This document shows positions 1-10,943 of a stretch of 64,000 nucleotides of DNA, in pieces (the first letter of the stretch is position 1; each line of letters begins with the position of its first letter). This stretch comes from Lathyrus oleraceus. Lineage: Eukaryota; Streptophyta; Magnoliopsida; Fabales; Fabaceae. Position numbers and translations under genes: made by a program. Where the stretch lies: the NCBI RefSeq assembly GCF_024323335.1, contig NC_066583.1, positions 275,425,416 to 275,489,415 of the forward strand, in the 5' to 3' direction. Below the pieces are notes generated by a model. That model was given only the letters and a program-made list of their open reading frames with translations. It searched no databases and was not told where the DNA came from.

Positions 1-1710
1 TGAAGCGGAAGCCGGTGCAAAAAAAGGATGATAAGATGAGAATGCGTGTGGACTGCTGAGACGTGAATAAAGCTAGTTCGAAAGATGAATTCCCGGTACT
101 TCACATTGATGTATTGGTTGATAGTACAGCTTAATTCTCGGTGTTTACCTTCATGGATGGCTTTTTGGCCAAAATCAAATGGAATTGTCTCCAGATGATG
201 TGGAGTAAACATTGTTATAGGGTGAAGAAGAATGCCGGGGCCACATACCAAAGGTCGAGGGTGACTTGGTTTCATGATATGATTCATCGTGAAAGCGAAT
301 GCCACGTTGAGGACATGATGACGAAGTCCCAAGCAGGAGTGGGGCATCCGGGGCAAGTCGTTTGACCAGTTGATACAACTCAGACCGAGGTTGAGTATGA
401 ATCAGTGCACTTATGGAGTGTTGTCCGGCAAAGTGCTGAGCCTTGTTGTGAGCAAATAAGAGGAATCGAGGTTGATCCTGCTACAAAAAAAAAAAAGAAA
501 AAAGAAAAAGCAATACAAGAAGTGCTTGAACCGAAAACAAGAAAAAAAGAGATTAAACGGTCAGGTAGGATGATGTTTGCCAAGGGGCATTGAAAAACAA
601 AAAGAATAAGTTGCAGGAACCTCTGATTCTGATACCTTCCGTGGAAGAAACAATTGTTAATCTGGTACTTGACAGCCCTCAAGGGGTCTATGAGGTGCGT
701 ATTGGGTCAGCATGACTAGTCTTGTCGAAAAGAGCATGCAATTTACTTAAGCAAAAAGTTTGTCGATTGTGAAACAATACACTCACTGTTCGAAAAAACT
801 TGATGTACTTTGGCATAGGCTGCTCACCGACTGAGACAGTGTATGCTGATTCATACCACTTTGTGGACGTCCAAGATGGATCCGATCAAGTATGTGCTTG
901 AGAAGCTAGCGTTGACTGGACGGGTTGCGAGAGGGCAAATGATGTTGACTGAATACGATATTCAGTATACATCCCAGAAAGCAATAAAAGGGGAGTGTAC
1001 TGTTCGATTACTTCGCCCCGTAACCCATTGAGGATTATCAACCCGGGAAGTTTGAGTTCCCTGATGAGGACATCTCGAGGTGCTCAAATCGAAAGATTGT
1101 GAGGAACCGATCCCGGAGGAGGGGCCTGACCCTGAATCCGAACGGATTCTGATGTCTGATGGGGAAAGTTTAAAGTGAATGAGTTAGTGTTTCCCGGATA
1201 ACATTCGAACGCACCAACGACGGTGGCTGAGTACGAAGCTTGTAGCCCGGGTACCGAACCTCGATGCGTGCATCTACTGGGGCAACGTCGTCCTCACTCA
1301 GGTATGGGATGAAAGTGTACTACCATTTGAGATCCAGGTTTCGTCATGGAGAGTCCTGTGGGACATAGAATTAGAAAAGGCTGAGTGGATAAGGACTCGG
1401 TATGACACATGGAGCCTGATTGAGGAAAAGAGGCTGGTAGTTACTGGTCATGGGGCAGTTGTACCCAGTGAATGAAGCGGGTTGTTGACCCAAAAGTGCG
1501 ACCTCGTGCGTACCACGTGGAAGAGCTATTGTTGAAAAGGATCCTTCCTCCTCAAGACGATCGTGGGGCAAATGGATAAACAGTATGAATGTCCATTCGT
1601 GGTCAAGAAGGTTGTCTCTAAACAGAGCCTTGTTGTTAACAACCACGGATGATGAAGATCTCCCATCCCCTGTGAGTGCGGACGCAATTAGAAAATACTT
1701 CGTAAAAGAG
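1..1710 (+). pseudogene. Decayed Ogre-type pol (RT, RNase H, integrase C-terminus)
   Basis: Fragments in shifting frames match the intact Ogre pol in order. RT pieces lie at 1-360 (FMDGF and KNAGATYQR motifs). A run reading VDPA then AIQE lies near 470-530. RNase H pieces with MDPIKYV and EYDIQYTSQKAIKG lie at 843-1000. The second (archaeal-type) RNase H lies at 1030-1240. The integrase C-terminus with AEWIRTRYD lies near 1376, and a tail ending in KYFV near 1700. The zinc-binding and DDE core of integrase is missing: the RNase H stretch near 1230 is followed within about 100 bases by the integrase tail. Stops and frameshifts are frequent. Not translatable. Confidence 0.85.
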
Positions 1711-2790
1711 ACCCGCTGGACAAAAAGAATAAAAGAGTCCAGGCAAAAAAGGGCATCCCGGCGAACCGAAAAAAGAGAAAAGGTTCGGACAAAAATTAGG
1801 GATAGAAAAGAAAAGAACTGTACAACTGGCAAGTCGAAAGCCCCACAAGGGCGACTTGGGCAAAAAGGGTATCCCGATGGACTGAAAACCCGAAAGGGCG
1901 GTCCGGGCAAAAGAGGGAATGAAACGAACAACTGCGTCCAGCATGATTGTTAGTGCTTTGAATGACTCGGCTAATTTCCGGCAGAGATCGATCGGAAGCG
2001 TTTTGTTCAGAAGGCCGAAAGTGAGGAAAGTCCTGAGGACATATAAGGTGTAATCGAGTTGGAACTCGATGAGATCACGGTTTCACATTGCCATTAGGAT
2101 AGATTTTTTCCTTTTGTGTGCAATCACCTCTTTTCAGGGTTTGCTTCCTGTGTGTTGCTCGGTTCTGAGCCACCTTTTTTCAGTCAATAAATGAGTGTTC
2201 AGTCAAATAATTTTGTTTTTTGTCTTCATTACCGCTTTGATTACGAAAACATCAGTTTATTTTGATAAGAATATTTGCATTTTGAAACAGGGAGATCCCT
2301 TCCGATGCATGCTTATAAGATTGAAATCTGGAAATCTTATTCGGAAGTTTGAGTGACCTAGGTGTTGAAATATGGGGCACGCCTGGGGCACGCTTTTATC
2401 TAACGATCTCTTGTGCAGGTGCTATTAGATATTTTCATTCACTGGCAGGTTGTATGAAGCCTTTTGAAAAAAGAGATCCCTGCAGAGCCCGACCAGGGGC
2501 AAGGGATAGACGAACAGTGAAAGGACGGTGAAGGATTACGATGACGATCCTGGAGGGATAATCAAGAAGACTCTTCAAAGTCTGATGACTAGAAAGTTTG
2601 TATGAATCCCAGGAGATCGGTCTCCGTGAAATATGGAGGAGTCGGGAATACGAGGTGATGAATTAGAAAAGTCCAGACGAGTCTGGGAGTTCTCAAAAGT
2701 GGAAAGTCGACACTGTGGTTGGATGATGAATACCGTTGTTCGACGAATCGATAGGTGTTCCGTATCGAATAAGCCGTATCTCCCCAGTGG
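1711..2790 (+). other. A post-pol region with CCCGAAAGGG hairpins
   Basis: No gene is seen. Right after the pol end there are diverged direct repeats rich in GGGCAAAAA and GATGG, with a 10-base hairpin CCCGAAAGGG (three-pair stem, GAAA loop) at 1889-1898. The same type of repeat follows pol in elements B and D. From about 1960 to 2790 the sequence is unremarkable apart from short T-rich tracts. Confidence 0.55.
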
Positions 2791-3910
2791 GTTTGGCAGT
2801 ATTATTTCCCTAGCCGATTCGAGATCGGTGTCTCCTCAGTGAGCCTGAAGGTGGCCATTTTCCCAGGTAAGTCTGGAAGCTATCAGAGCTATGTTCCCCT
2901 GCAGAGATGTCCGTGGATAGTGCCATCTATTCCCCAACAAATCTAAGGGTTGCCTATCCTCAGCAGATTTATATTGGCCGTTTCCCCAGTTATTGAGCTC
3001 CCAGCTGAGTCCGAAGTTGGATTGTCCCCACTGAGTTGGAAGGATGCTATATCCCCAGTGGAGTGGTTTTGTTCCCCAGCAGTCGGGTTTGAAGTACTGT
3101 TATCCCTAGCGTGGTCGTGAGCGCTTATCTTCAGCAAGGTCCGATGTTATCCCCAACAGAGTTGTTTTCCCCACCGGAGTTATGTTCTTCTCAGCAGAGT
3201 GGTGTGGGCCTTTCCCCAGTAGGGTTGGGTGTGCCTGTTCCCGTTAGGATTGTGAAATGTTCCCTAGCAAATCTCCCGAGCAGAGGTTGGTGTTGATGAG
3301 TTTCCTCAGCAAGTCCCCGAGTGGAGCGGGTTCAGAGAAATATATCCCCAACAAAGTTCATCCTACGTGTGGATTGGTTGGGTCTTCCCCAGCGAGTTGC
3401 CCTGTTGATTCACCAGCGGAGTGTATTGATTGCTTCCCAAGCGGAGTCCCCGAGTGGACTGGATCCCATGAAGGATATCCCTCAGCGGAGTCTATCCTTT
3501 CCCCAGCGGTATTGTTTCTCCAGCATGAGCGAGAAGTCGGTGCTCTCCCCGCAGAGTATTCCTCAAGCCGAGTCTCCCCACAGAGTTGGAGTATCTGATC
3601 AGTGTTGGCTCCCCAGCCGGAGTTTCATTTTGCATTTGGCATGTAGTAATCATGGCATCCTCAAAATTGCGTAGCATTCCATTCAATATGGAGCATTACG
3701 CCATAGAAAAATTCAAGCATATGCATTCATGTGTTGGAACCCCACTCAGACCATATCCCCGGCAGAGGCAGATCGTTGTTCAACATCTGTACAACACATT
3801 TGCTACAGTTGCTCCTGACAGCATTCAGGGTTGATACCCCCCAGAGAGGTTTATTTCCTCGTCCGTTGGTGAAAGGAAAGCCTGTTTTCTCCCCAGTGAG
3901 ATCCCCAGCA
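2790..3910 (+). repeat. Dispersed CCCCAGyrGAGT-type repeats in Ogre tail
   Basis: The motif (T)CCCCAG(C/T)(A/G)GAGT recurs every 20-60 bases across this stretch in diverged form. The same motif marks the post-pol tail of element D (61400-62900). The core resembles the complement of the tRNA-Arg primer-site sequence used by these elements, but it occurs too often and too variably to be primer sites. Small ORFs here are by-products of the repeats. Confidence 0.6.
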
Positions 3911-3959
3911 AGTGTTTAGCCTTGCCCCGACATATATAGATGTCATCTTGTGATACTGG

Positions 3960-5450
3960 TCAGTGTCATGTCAGCACCCGCGTGTGTTCTTTCTTTGGTG
4001 TCGGTCAACACCATCTTTCGGTGTAAACATCGAGTCTTTCCCAGTCATTCGTTAATGGCTGGTCTTTTTTTTGGTGTTGGTAAACATCGTCTTTCGATGT
4101 TTGTAATACCCGTATTCTTCCCCAGAAGGGTCACCTCTCCGTTGGTTTCGATAAACGTCGAGTTTTTCCTATGCGTCCGCTGACGTATAGTTGCTTTTTC
4201 CCACAGATCATTCAGTAATGCCTGATGATTCCCCTCAGGTTCACCTCTCCGTTGGTGTCGGTAAACGTTGAGTTTTTCCTAGTCGTCCGTTGGCGTTTAG
4301 TTGTGCCCTTCCCCACAGGTCTCCGTTGATGTCCAGTTTACCTCTCCGTTGGTTTTGATAAACGTCGAGTTTTTCCTGGTCGTCCCCAGTAGAGTTACCT
4401 CTCTGTTGGTTTCGGTAAACGTTGAGTTTTTCTCATTCGTCCGTTGACGTCTGATTGTATATCCTATTCCCCAGTCATTCGTTAATGTCTGGTTGATTCC
4501 CAGCCAGAATCCCCAGTAGAGTCGTCGGTGGACGTCTTATTCGGTTTCCGGTTGTTGTATCCCTTCCTTAGTGAAGTGTTCTCCCGTTCGTCCGTTGACG
4601 TCTGGTCGAGTCTTTCCCATTCATCCGTTGATGTCTGGTCTCCTTCTCCGTTGGTGTCGATAAACGTCGAGCTTCTCCCGTTCGTCCGTTGACGTCTGGT
4701 CGAGTCGTCTCCTTCTCCGTTGGGGTCGATAAACGTCGAGCTTCTCCCGTTCGTCCGTTGACGTCTGGTCGAGTTTTCCCATTCATCCGTTGATGTCTGG
4801 TCACCTCTCCGTTGGTTTTGGTAAACGTCGAGTTTTTCCTGGTCGTCCCCAGTAGAGTTACCTCTCCGTTGGTGTCGATAAACGTCGAGCTTCTCCCGTT
4901 CGTCCGTTGACGTCTGGTCGAGTTTTCCCATTCATCCGTTGATGTCTGGTCACCTCTCCGTTGGTTTTGGTAAACATCGAGTTTTTCCTGGTCGTCCCCA
5001 GTAGAGTTACCTCTCCGTTGGTTTTGGTAAACGTCGAGTTTTTCCTGGTCGTCCCCAGTAGAGTTACCTCTCCGTTGGTTTTGGTAAACGTCGAGTTTTT
5101 CCTAGTTGTTCGTTGACATCTAGATGTATTTCTCTCTTCCCCAGTAGGGTTACCTCTCCGTTGGTTTCGATAAACGTTGAGTTTTTCCTAGTTGTCCGTT
5201 GACATCTAGATGTATTTCTTTTCCCCCGCAGTCATCCGTTGATGTCTGTTACCTCTCCGTTGGTTTCGGTAAACGATGAGTTTTTCCCATTACGTTCATT
5301 GACGTATGGTTGTACCTTTCCAGTCATTCATTAATGTCTGGTCACCTCTCCGTTGGTTTCGATAAACGTCGAGTTTTTCCTAGTTGTCCGTTGGCATCTA
5401 GTTGTGATTTCTTTCCCCATTCATCGTCTTTCGATGTCTGGATGTGACTG
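3960..5450 (+). repeat. Minisatellite array (about 14 units) in the tail of element A
   Basis: A unit of roughly 50-110 bases recurs with the core CCTCTCCGTTGGT, then TAAACGTCGAG, then TTTTTCC, often followed by GTCCGTTGACGTCTGG. About 14 copies of the first core can be counted from 4131 to 5360. Spacing is irregular because GTCCCCAGTAGAG and other sub-blocks are gained or lost between units. Several units (4800-5100) are nearly identical, suggesting recent local amplification. Tandem repeats in the 3' untranslated part of Ogre elements are known and have seeded satellites in pea relatives. Confidence 0.8.
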
Positions 5451-5618
5451 TACCTTTGAGAAAATCAAAATCCCCAGTAATAAATATCAGATCCCAATGG
5501 ACGTTTCCGTTGGTGGATCCCCACGTGGTGCAAATTTCTACGGTTCTTCGGTATTCAATCCCTGTTTACCCTGAAAGTCTGACAGCCGTTGCTCTCATCC
5601 GTTCGGGTTCCCAGTTGA

Positions 5619-5633
5619 TTGAATAGGGGCAGC
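5619..5633 (+). promoter_or_regulatory. Polypurine tract of element A
   Basis: TTGAATAGGGGCAGC lies directly 5' of the LTR start (TGTAGCACC). The equivalent site of element B on the - strand reads TGAATAGGGCCAGC next to its 3' LTR, so position and sequence agree between the two. Confidence 0.65.
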
Positions 5634-6653
5634 TGTAGCACCTCAAATTTGCACCTCCCATTTTGTACATACATTTTCATGATTAGGTCATTAACATTAC
5701 ATTGTCCACTGCATAACATTGCATTGTCCATGGCCCAAGGGCAAGTCATCAGTCAACTGGTTAGGAGGATCAGTTGTGCAAGCAAGCATGTGCATTTCTT
5801 ATTAAAGCAAAGCCCTAAGGTTGGTTCAACAAGTTCATATGACCTAGGGATCATTTTGAAGTGGTTTGGCCAAAGGTTGGATGTTCAGAAGTCATCAGTC
5901 ATTGCACAATGCATCTGAAACCCTAGAAAGTCAACTATGGTCAACTGTGCATGAAATCATGGATTTGAAGAGGGGAGATGGTTAGAGAGGCCTCATTCAT
6001 GTCCATACAAGTCTCATTTGACATTGCAAAGATCAACAATGAAGAATTTGAGGTCAGATGAAAAGTTTCCAAAAATAGTAAGTGACTTGTAATTTCAAAT
6101 TGCCAAAAATGGAAAGGTTTTCTCCTCAAAATTACATGTCCAAGAAAGCTTCAAATGAAATTTTGTCCAACATGAAAGTTGAAGATCTTGCTCTCACCTT
6201 TTCAAAAAGTCCAAGAACATGAATTTCCCATGTGTGGTTGAGAAATTATGGATCAATCTTTGCCAAGAAAATTTGAAATTCAAAAGGGGATAACTTTCAC
6301 ACCACAAGGCCAAATGGAGTGGGATTTTTTGCTACATTCATATTTTGACATAAGCTATCCAAATCATTCATCACATTTCATCAATACTCATAAAAAAAAT
6401 TTGGCATTTTCATTTGAACTTCATTTCAAAATTGGAGGGAAAAATTACAATTTAAAAATTATGCATGGTATGCACTTCCAAGCATGGCATTTGGCTTCTA
6501 CATGACATTTTGAGTTGAATTGGAAAGAAAAACGTGTACTGTAGCATGCACTTCATGCACATGAGGGTGAATTCCCAATTTGCACATACACTTGCATCTC
6601 ATTAATTATCCTTGCATTTGGCTAATTGAGATTAGGAGAATGATTAGTGCATC

Positions 6654-6663
6654 ATATATATAG
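6654..6663 (+). promoter_or_regulatory. TATA box of A LTR
   Basis: ATATATATAG lies about 1.02 kb into the LTR, at the position corresponding to the TATA box in the D LTR (46568). Transcription would start about 30 bases downstream and leave roughly 3.8 kb of LTR in the transcript. Confidence 0.5.
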
Positions 6664-9034
6664 ACTAATCATAACAGAAAACAGATGAACATTTTCATTT
6701 TTACTCAGATCTAGATCAAATTGCATAATTGCACAAACTTTTTCTCTCAACTTTTCTTCAGAAATCTTCAAAAACCTTGCATAGTTCTTGATCTATCCAT
6801 CATCCACAAGCATTTTTGGACAATATTGAAGCAAGATTTCACCATTTTCGTGCTGTTTTAATAACTGTTACATCAAGCTTCATCAATGGCAGTTGCTGAT
6901 TTGAGCTATATCAAGAACAATTGAGCCTCAATCCTTCTTCCATTCATCTACCTGAACCTTGAGGATCATCTGTTTGCACCTTATCAAGCTTGAAAAGCAC
7001 GATTCCAGTTCTGTCAATCTTTGAAGGTTAGATTTCGAATTCCATAATTCATGAAATTATGATGTGTTTGTTGTAGATCTTTGATTGTAGAACATGTTGA
7101 GCTTTGTACTTTTGATTTTCATTGAGAATTAAGAAAGTTATGTTGAATTCAAGATTGACATGTGAATCTTATTCTGTTCGATCCAGGCATGTTAGTTAGA
7201 ATTAGGTTGAATTGATGTTAGGATGTTGTTGTGCATTAGAAGATGAACACAATGATGTATGGTTTGTGGATTTCTGTGCAACTTTGTTCTTGAGCCTGGG
7301 TTTGATGAAGAACACGATGAACTTTTAGGGTTTGTGTTTCCAGAATAGCATTTGATCCATTTGCGCGCTGCTTGCATGGCTTTTGATGTTTATGTCCAAG
7401 CATTGGTTGCATGTTATCCTACTTGGCTCTTTGATTGGCCAGGATTCACTGGCCGCGCCACACAAGCTTAAGTGAAACGCAACATTTCACTTAAGCGCGC
7501 GCCAGGTTTAAATACACACACGGTTCGATCCTCAGCTGGATCAATTTCACACTTGGCTTTGGCATTTTAATTCATTTATGCTTCCATGTTCATGTACCTT
7601 TCCATGTGTTTTTTAATTTTTTTTCCTTCATTAAAAATTCATAACTTCATGATGGATTGTCCAATTGAGATGGGATTTTTTGCACTATGTTCCTCATGAT
7701 CTCTACTATTTTATGGTGATTTTTCAAGAATTTGTGCACGGTTGAATTTTTTTTTGGCCTAGGGTTTATGTTTGCATGTCATATCTTGTACCTTGCTTGC
7801 CATTCTTTTTGTGAAATAATGATGCTTAATCCAATGAAGCTGAAACTTTGCCTGCTTAATCTAGACACTTTGGTTGATCTTTTGGCTTTGAGTTTGTATT
7901 TTTAACATGCTTGGTTGTTGAGATATGATGTGATTAATGAAGGTGTGACAATGTGTGTCACACCATTTCTTGTCCAACTTGTGGATTTTCATTACCATGC
8001 CATATGAACTGCAAATAATCTGATTTTTTGCATGTTGATTCTTCTGGATGTTAAGTTTGATCATGAATTTTTGTGGATTTTTTGAGTGCATTTCCAATTT
8101 GTTTGAGATTTTCTTTGCTGATTGGTCAAGTTTGGACTTTTGATGAGTGTTGAACTTAGATGATTTGTGAAATTCTTATGCCTTATCCTATGAGCTTGAA
8201 ATTTTGCACATGTGTTATAGACACTTTAAAGTTTGCCATGGCTTTGATCTGATTCATTTATCATGTGTAGATTCTGTTTTATGCTTGTGTGAAGTTGATG
8301 TATGAAATTGTGCTTCCTTTGAGCTTGTTTTGACTTGCATTGCCTTAGGGAATTTATTTGATATGCTTCCACTTGTTCAAATGACTTGAATTTTGGTATG
8401 ATGATCACTTGATGAATGCTGTTTAGCCATGATTTTTCTTGGGATTTATTGAATTATGTTTGAGTTGATGTGGATTGATTCATTCTGTTTGGTTCTATGA
8501 GCTTTGAATTTGCATGCTTTGCACTAAATGCTTTATGAAATGAAATCGGTTGATGATATGAATATGAGACCACTTGGATTTTGTTATTATTGGATTAATC
8601 TTGATTCTTACCAATTTTCATGTTCTGTTTTGAATTATTTCTCCCCCTTTGACCCTAGGCCATGTCCTAGTGGTTAGTGCTTATGTTTGAGTTGTGATTT
8701 CAGGACAAAAAGCATATGGCCTTGAGGAATTGGTGCATTGGTTTGAGTTGACTCATTTGGTTGATATTTACTAATGATGAATTGTTTTGTAGGTGGTTCG
8801 TAGCTCATTTGAGTTGAGTTTGTGCTTTGCTTGATGCATTGTTTGTTGTCTGTTTGTATAGTTAACTGTTGACTTGTAACTGTCTGTTTGACTTTTGTTT
8901 GAGTTGAGTACTGATTATGTTGGATTGTTTTCAGGTACGTTAGTTGCTATAGTTCCTTTGTGAACTTGCTTTTTCTTTGCTTGATAGCTTGAGCATTAAG
9001 GTATAATGTCTCTAACTCCATGTAGTCTGGAAGA

Positions 9035-9056
9035 CCTGGCCTGTTATTTGGTCAGG
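9035..9056 (+). promoter_or_regulatory. Conserved LTR hairpin (A copy)
   Basis: CCTGGCC and GGTCAGG can pair as a 7-bp stem (one G-T) over an 8-base loop. D has CCTGGCC and GGCCAGG at 48887-48908 with an almost identical loop. A second small hairpin (CCTC, CTTAA, GAGG) follows in both. Function unknown. Confidence 0.5.
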
Positions 9057-9689
9057 CACCTGTCTGAAGTCCTCCTTAAGAGGCAATGCTTGTGATTGTT
9101 TATATTTGTGCCAAGCAGGAAAAGACCTTTGATAAGGCAATTGGCAGATACAAGAGATGTGCAATCCATCTCCTGCTATTCTGTTGAGTCGTCCCTTTGC
9201 TCACACAACTTGTGTTGATGCATTGTGGATATTAACCCAAGATCCTTGTTGAGTCAGTCATGTGGATAAAAGAGTTCATGCTTTCTGAACTCCCACGCCT
9301 TCTATTTGAGTCAAGCTCTCCCAGGCCAGGGATAAGAGCCGTGAGGCACACCCCTCACTTCCCATTTCATCTGCTTCACCCTAACTCTCAATGTTAGGGT
9401 TAAGAGCTAACTTCACCCTGATACAGTGGCTTGTTTGTTGAGGTTGACATGACCCCTTGACTAAAGCCTAACCCTGTCTGAGCCCACTTTGTGTGTATAT
9501 AGTGTGTGCTATTTGTGTGATTGTTTTGCTTTGCCTGTGCTGTTTAGGATAGCTTGCTCCCTGTGCAAGTTAGATAGCAACCTTAACTTAGGGATGATAT
9601 GCATGATAACATCTAGGCTCGAGTCGTAGTCTCCCTAGTTGTGTCTCCCTTTGTATCTGGTTAGGCTAGTCCTTTGTCCCTGCGTAGGG

Positions 9690-10185
9690 GAACTACGTCG
9701 CCCTGATCCTCATACCAGATGAGGTACGTAGGCAGGAGATGAGCTGATCTCTCCGGGCGCCCTTTTTGTTTTGTCCTTTGTGTGTGTTAGGAGATGGATG
9801 TAAGACCAGCGATTGGCATTCGGTTTCCAGTTTCTTTGTTGGAGTCTGACGTAAGTCCAGCGAGTGGCAGTTGGTTTCCTGCGTGTGTGTTTAGGTTCGG
9901 AGTCTGATGTAAGTCCAGCGATTGGCATTCGGTTTCCATGTTTGCCTCTTTGTGTGGAGTTTGACGTAAGCCTAGCGATTGGCAGTCGATTTCCTGTGAT
10001 GTTTTGTCTTGCGTGCGTGAGCCGAGCTACGAGTGCTCTGATTCTTCTTTAGTCCGAGAAGATACGTACGCATAGGATGCGACATCCTAGCGAGCACGTT
10101 CCCCTAGTCCCGAACTACGTCGACTCTGATGTCTGTGCCTGACAGACTACGTAGGCCCAGGATGCGATATCCTGCCGAGTCAGTT
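9690..10185 (+). promoter_or_regulatory. Three TACGTAGGCA two-hairpin modules in A LTR
   Basis: Copies lie at 9690-9760, 10021-10090 and 10110-10175. Each reads (C)GA(A/G)CTACG, a short spacer, CTGAT, hairpin 1, TACGTA(G/C)GC, then hairpin 2. Stem 1 is CCTCAT with ATGAGG (9708/9719), TCTTC with GAAGA (10043/10058) and GTCTGT with ACAGAC (10131/10142). Stem 2 in copies 2 and 3 is AGGATG, loop CGA, (C/T)ATCCT. Related modules occur in the LTRs of B and D. Confidence 0.6.
9785..9995 (+). repeat. Tandem block in A LTR, four units of about 60 bases
   Basis: Four units carry GTAAG(T/A)CCAGCG then GTGGCA or TTGGCA then GGTTTCC. The D LTR carries about six related units at 49470-49860, so copy number differs between subfamilies while the core persists. 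Confidence 0.65.
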
Positions 10186-10477
10186 TCTTTTGTTTTCTTG
10201 TGTCTCTTTCAGCCAGTGTTTGATGTGTGTTTGAGCAGTGTTTTAGCAACCATATTCCTTCCTTTTGTGCGTGGATCCTGTCGAGTACGACGGATGCGTA
10301 GGGGTGCTAATACCTTCCCTTCGCATAACCGACTCCCGATCCCATTCTCTTTGGTCGCGAGACCATGTCTTTTCCAGGTTTACTTCGAGTGTTTCCTTTC
10401 CCTCTTTTGGGATAAATAACGCACGGTGGCGGCTCTGTTGTTTTTGTTTCCCGCCGGTTTTTTCGCGTAATGCGATA

Positions 10478-10795
10478 GATATGTCTTTAGGATTTTGCTT
10501 TGGTCTTTGGTGGTTAGATAAGTTTGTCATCTTGTAGGACTTCATCTTCTTGTACATCAAGGTCGAGAGCAATGATGGACAATGTATGAGTTTTTTTCTC
10601 TTCTTCTTAAATATGAGTACGGTTGGTAGATATTTCTTTAGTGTTATTTCGTGTATCGAGCGGGCTCTATGTATATTAGTAGGAATAACAATTGGTTTCC
10701 TGAAGTTGTTGCGACACTTTATCTTCAGGTGGACCGTAGAAGCCACCACATCTAACACTGTGAGGAAATATATTCCTAAGATGCAATTGTAGACA
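10478..10795 (-). pseudogene. E protease, C-terminal piece
   Basis: On the - strand the piece begins YNCILG, then LDVVASTVHLKIK, a stretch typical of the end of the gypsy retropepsin region in legumes, followed by PIVIPTN and lower-similarity sequence up to the LTR of element A at 10478. The YNCILG start continues the SI codons at the end of the 14364-14556 piece once element F is removed. Confidence 0.75.
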
Positions 10796-10905
10796 TTATA
10801 AGAACCAAATTTACGTAAAATACATAGGCACTTGTTAACTTATTTAATAATCAATTAATATAAAAAAACCTAAATTTGTCTATAAAAGTGATATACCACC
10901 TATTT
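10796..10905 (-). repeat. 3' LTR stub of F, direct repeat of 13006-13115
   Basis: About 110 bases are imperfectly repeated 2.2 kb away. Shared blocks on + are TTACGTAAAATA, then TTATTT or TTATTTTA, then AATCAAT(T/C)AATATAAAA and CAAATTTGT or CCAATTTGT. In the - orientation both copies are the end of an LTR. The stub follows the pre-integrase codons within about 40 bases, so the deletion removed integrase, RT, RNase H and most of the 3' LTR. Confidence 0.6.
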
Positions 10906-10943
10906 GTCGCTCACTTTATTATACTTTTTCTCATAAATAGGTT

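Larger units (their letters stand above)
1..10477 (+). mobile_element. Element A: old Ogre-like Ty3/gypsy retrotransposon, 3' half with 3' LTR
   Basis: The order is pol remnant (1-1710), repeat-rich tail (1711-5618), polypurine tract (5619-5633) and 3' LTR (5634-10477). The pol remnant is recognisably the same protein as the uninterrupted pol at 57249-60711, and the LTR shares long blocks with the LTR at 45428-50896, so A and D belong to related Ogre/Tat subfamilies. Leader, gag and 5' LTR lie off the left edge. The right boundary cuts into an older gypsy protease fragment (element E). Coding decay is heavy, so A is inactive and older than D. Confidence 0.85.
5634..10477 (+). repeat. 3' LTR of element A (about 4.84 kb)
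   Basis: It starts TGTAGCACC after the polypurine tract and ends near ATGCGATA, probably a mutated CA end. Blocks shared with the 5' LTR of D include the segment near 6048 (D 45958), the CCTGGCC hairpin block near 9035 (D 48887), the tandem block near 9785 (D 49470) and the TACGTAGGCA module. The last 60 bases resemble the end of the B LTR (ataacgcacggtggcg). Small ORFs across it are not genes. Confidence 0.8.

Noticed and set aside
1371..1931. 186-codon ORF on the - strand
   Set aside because: Antisense to the decayed pol end and GGGCAAAAA repeats; no protein features.
4482..4931. 149-codon repetitive hydrophilic ORF on the - strand
   Set aside because: Antisense reading of the minisatellite in the tail of element A.
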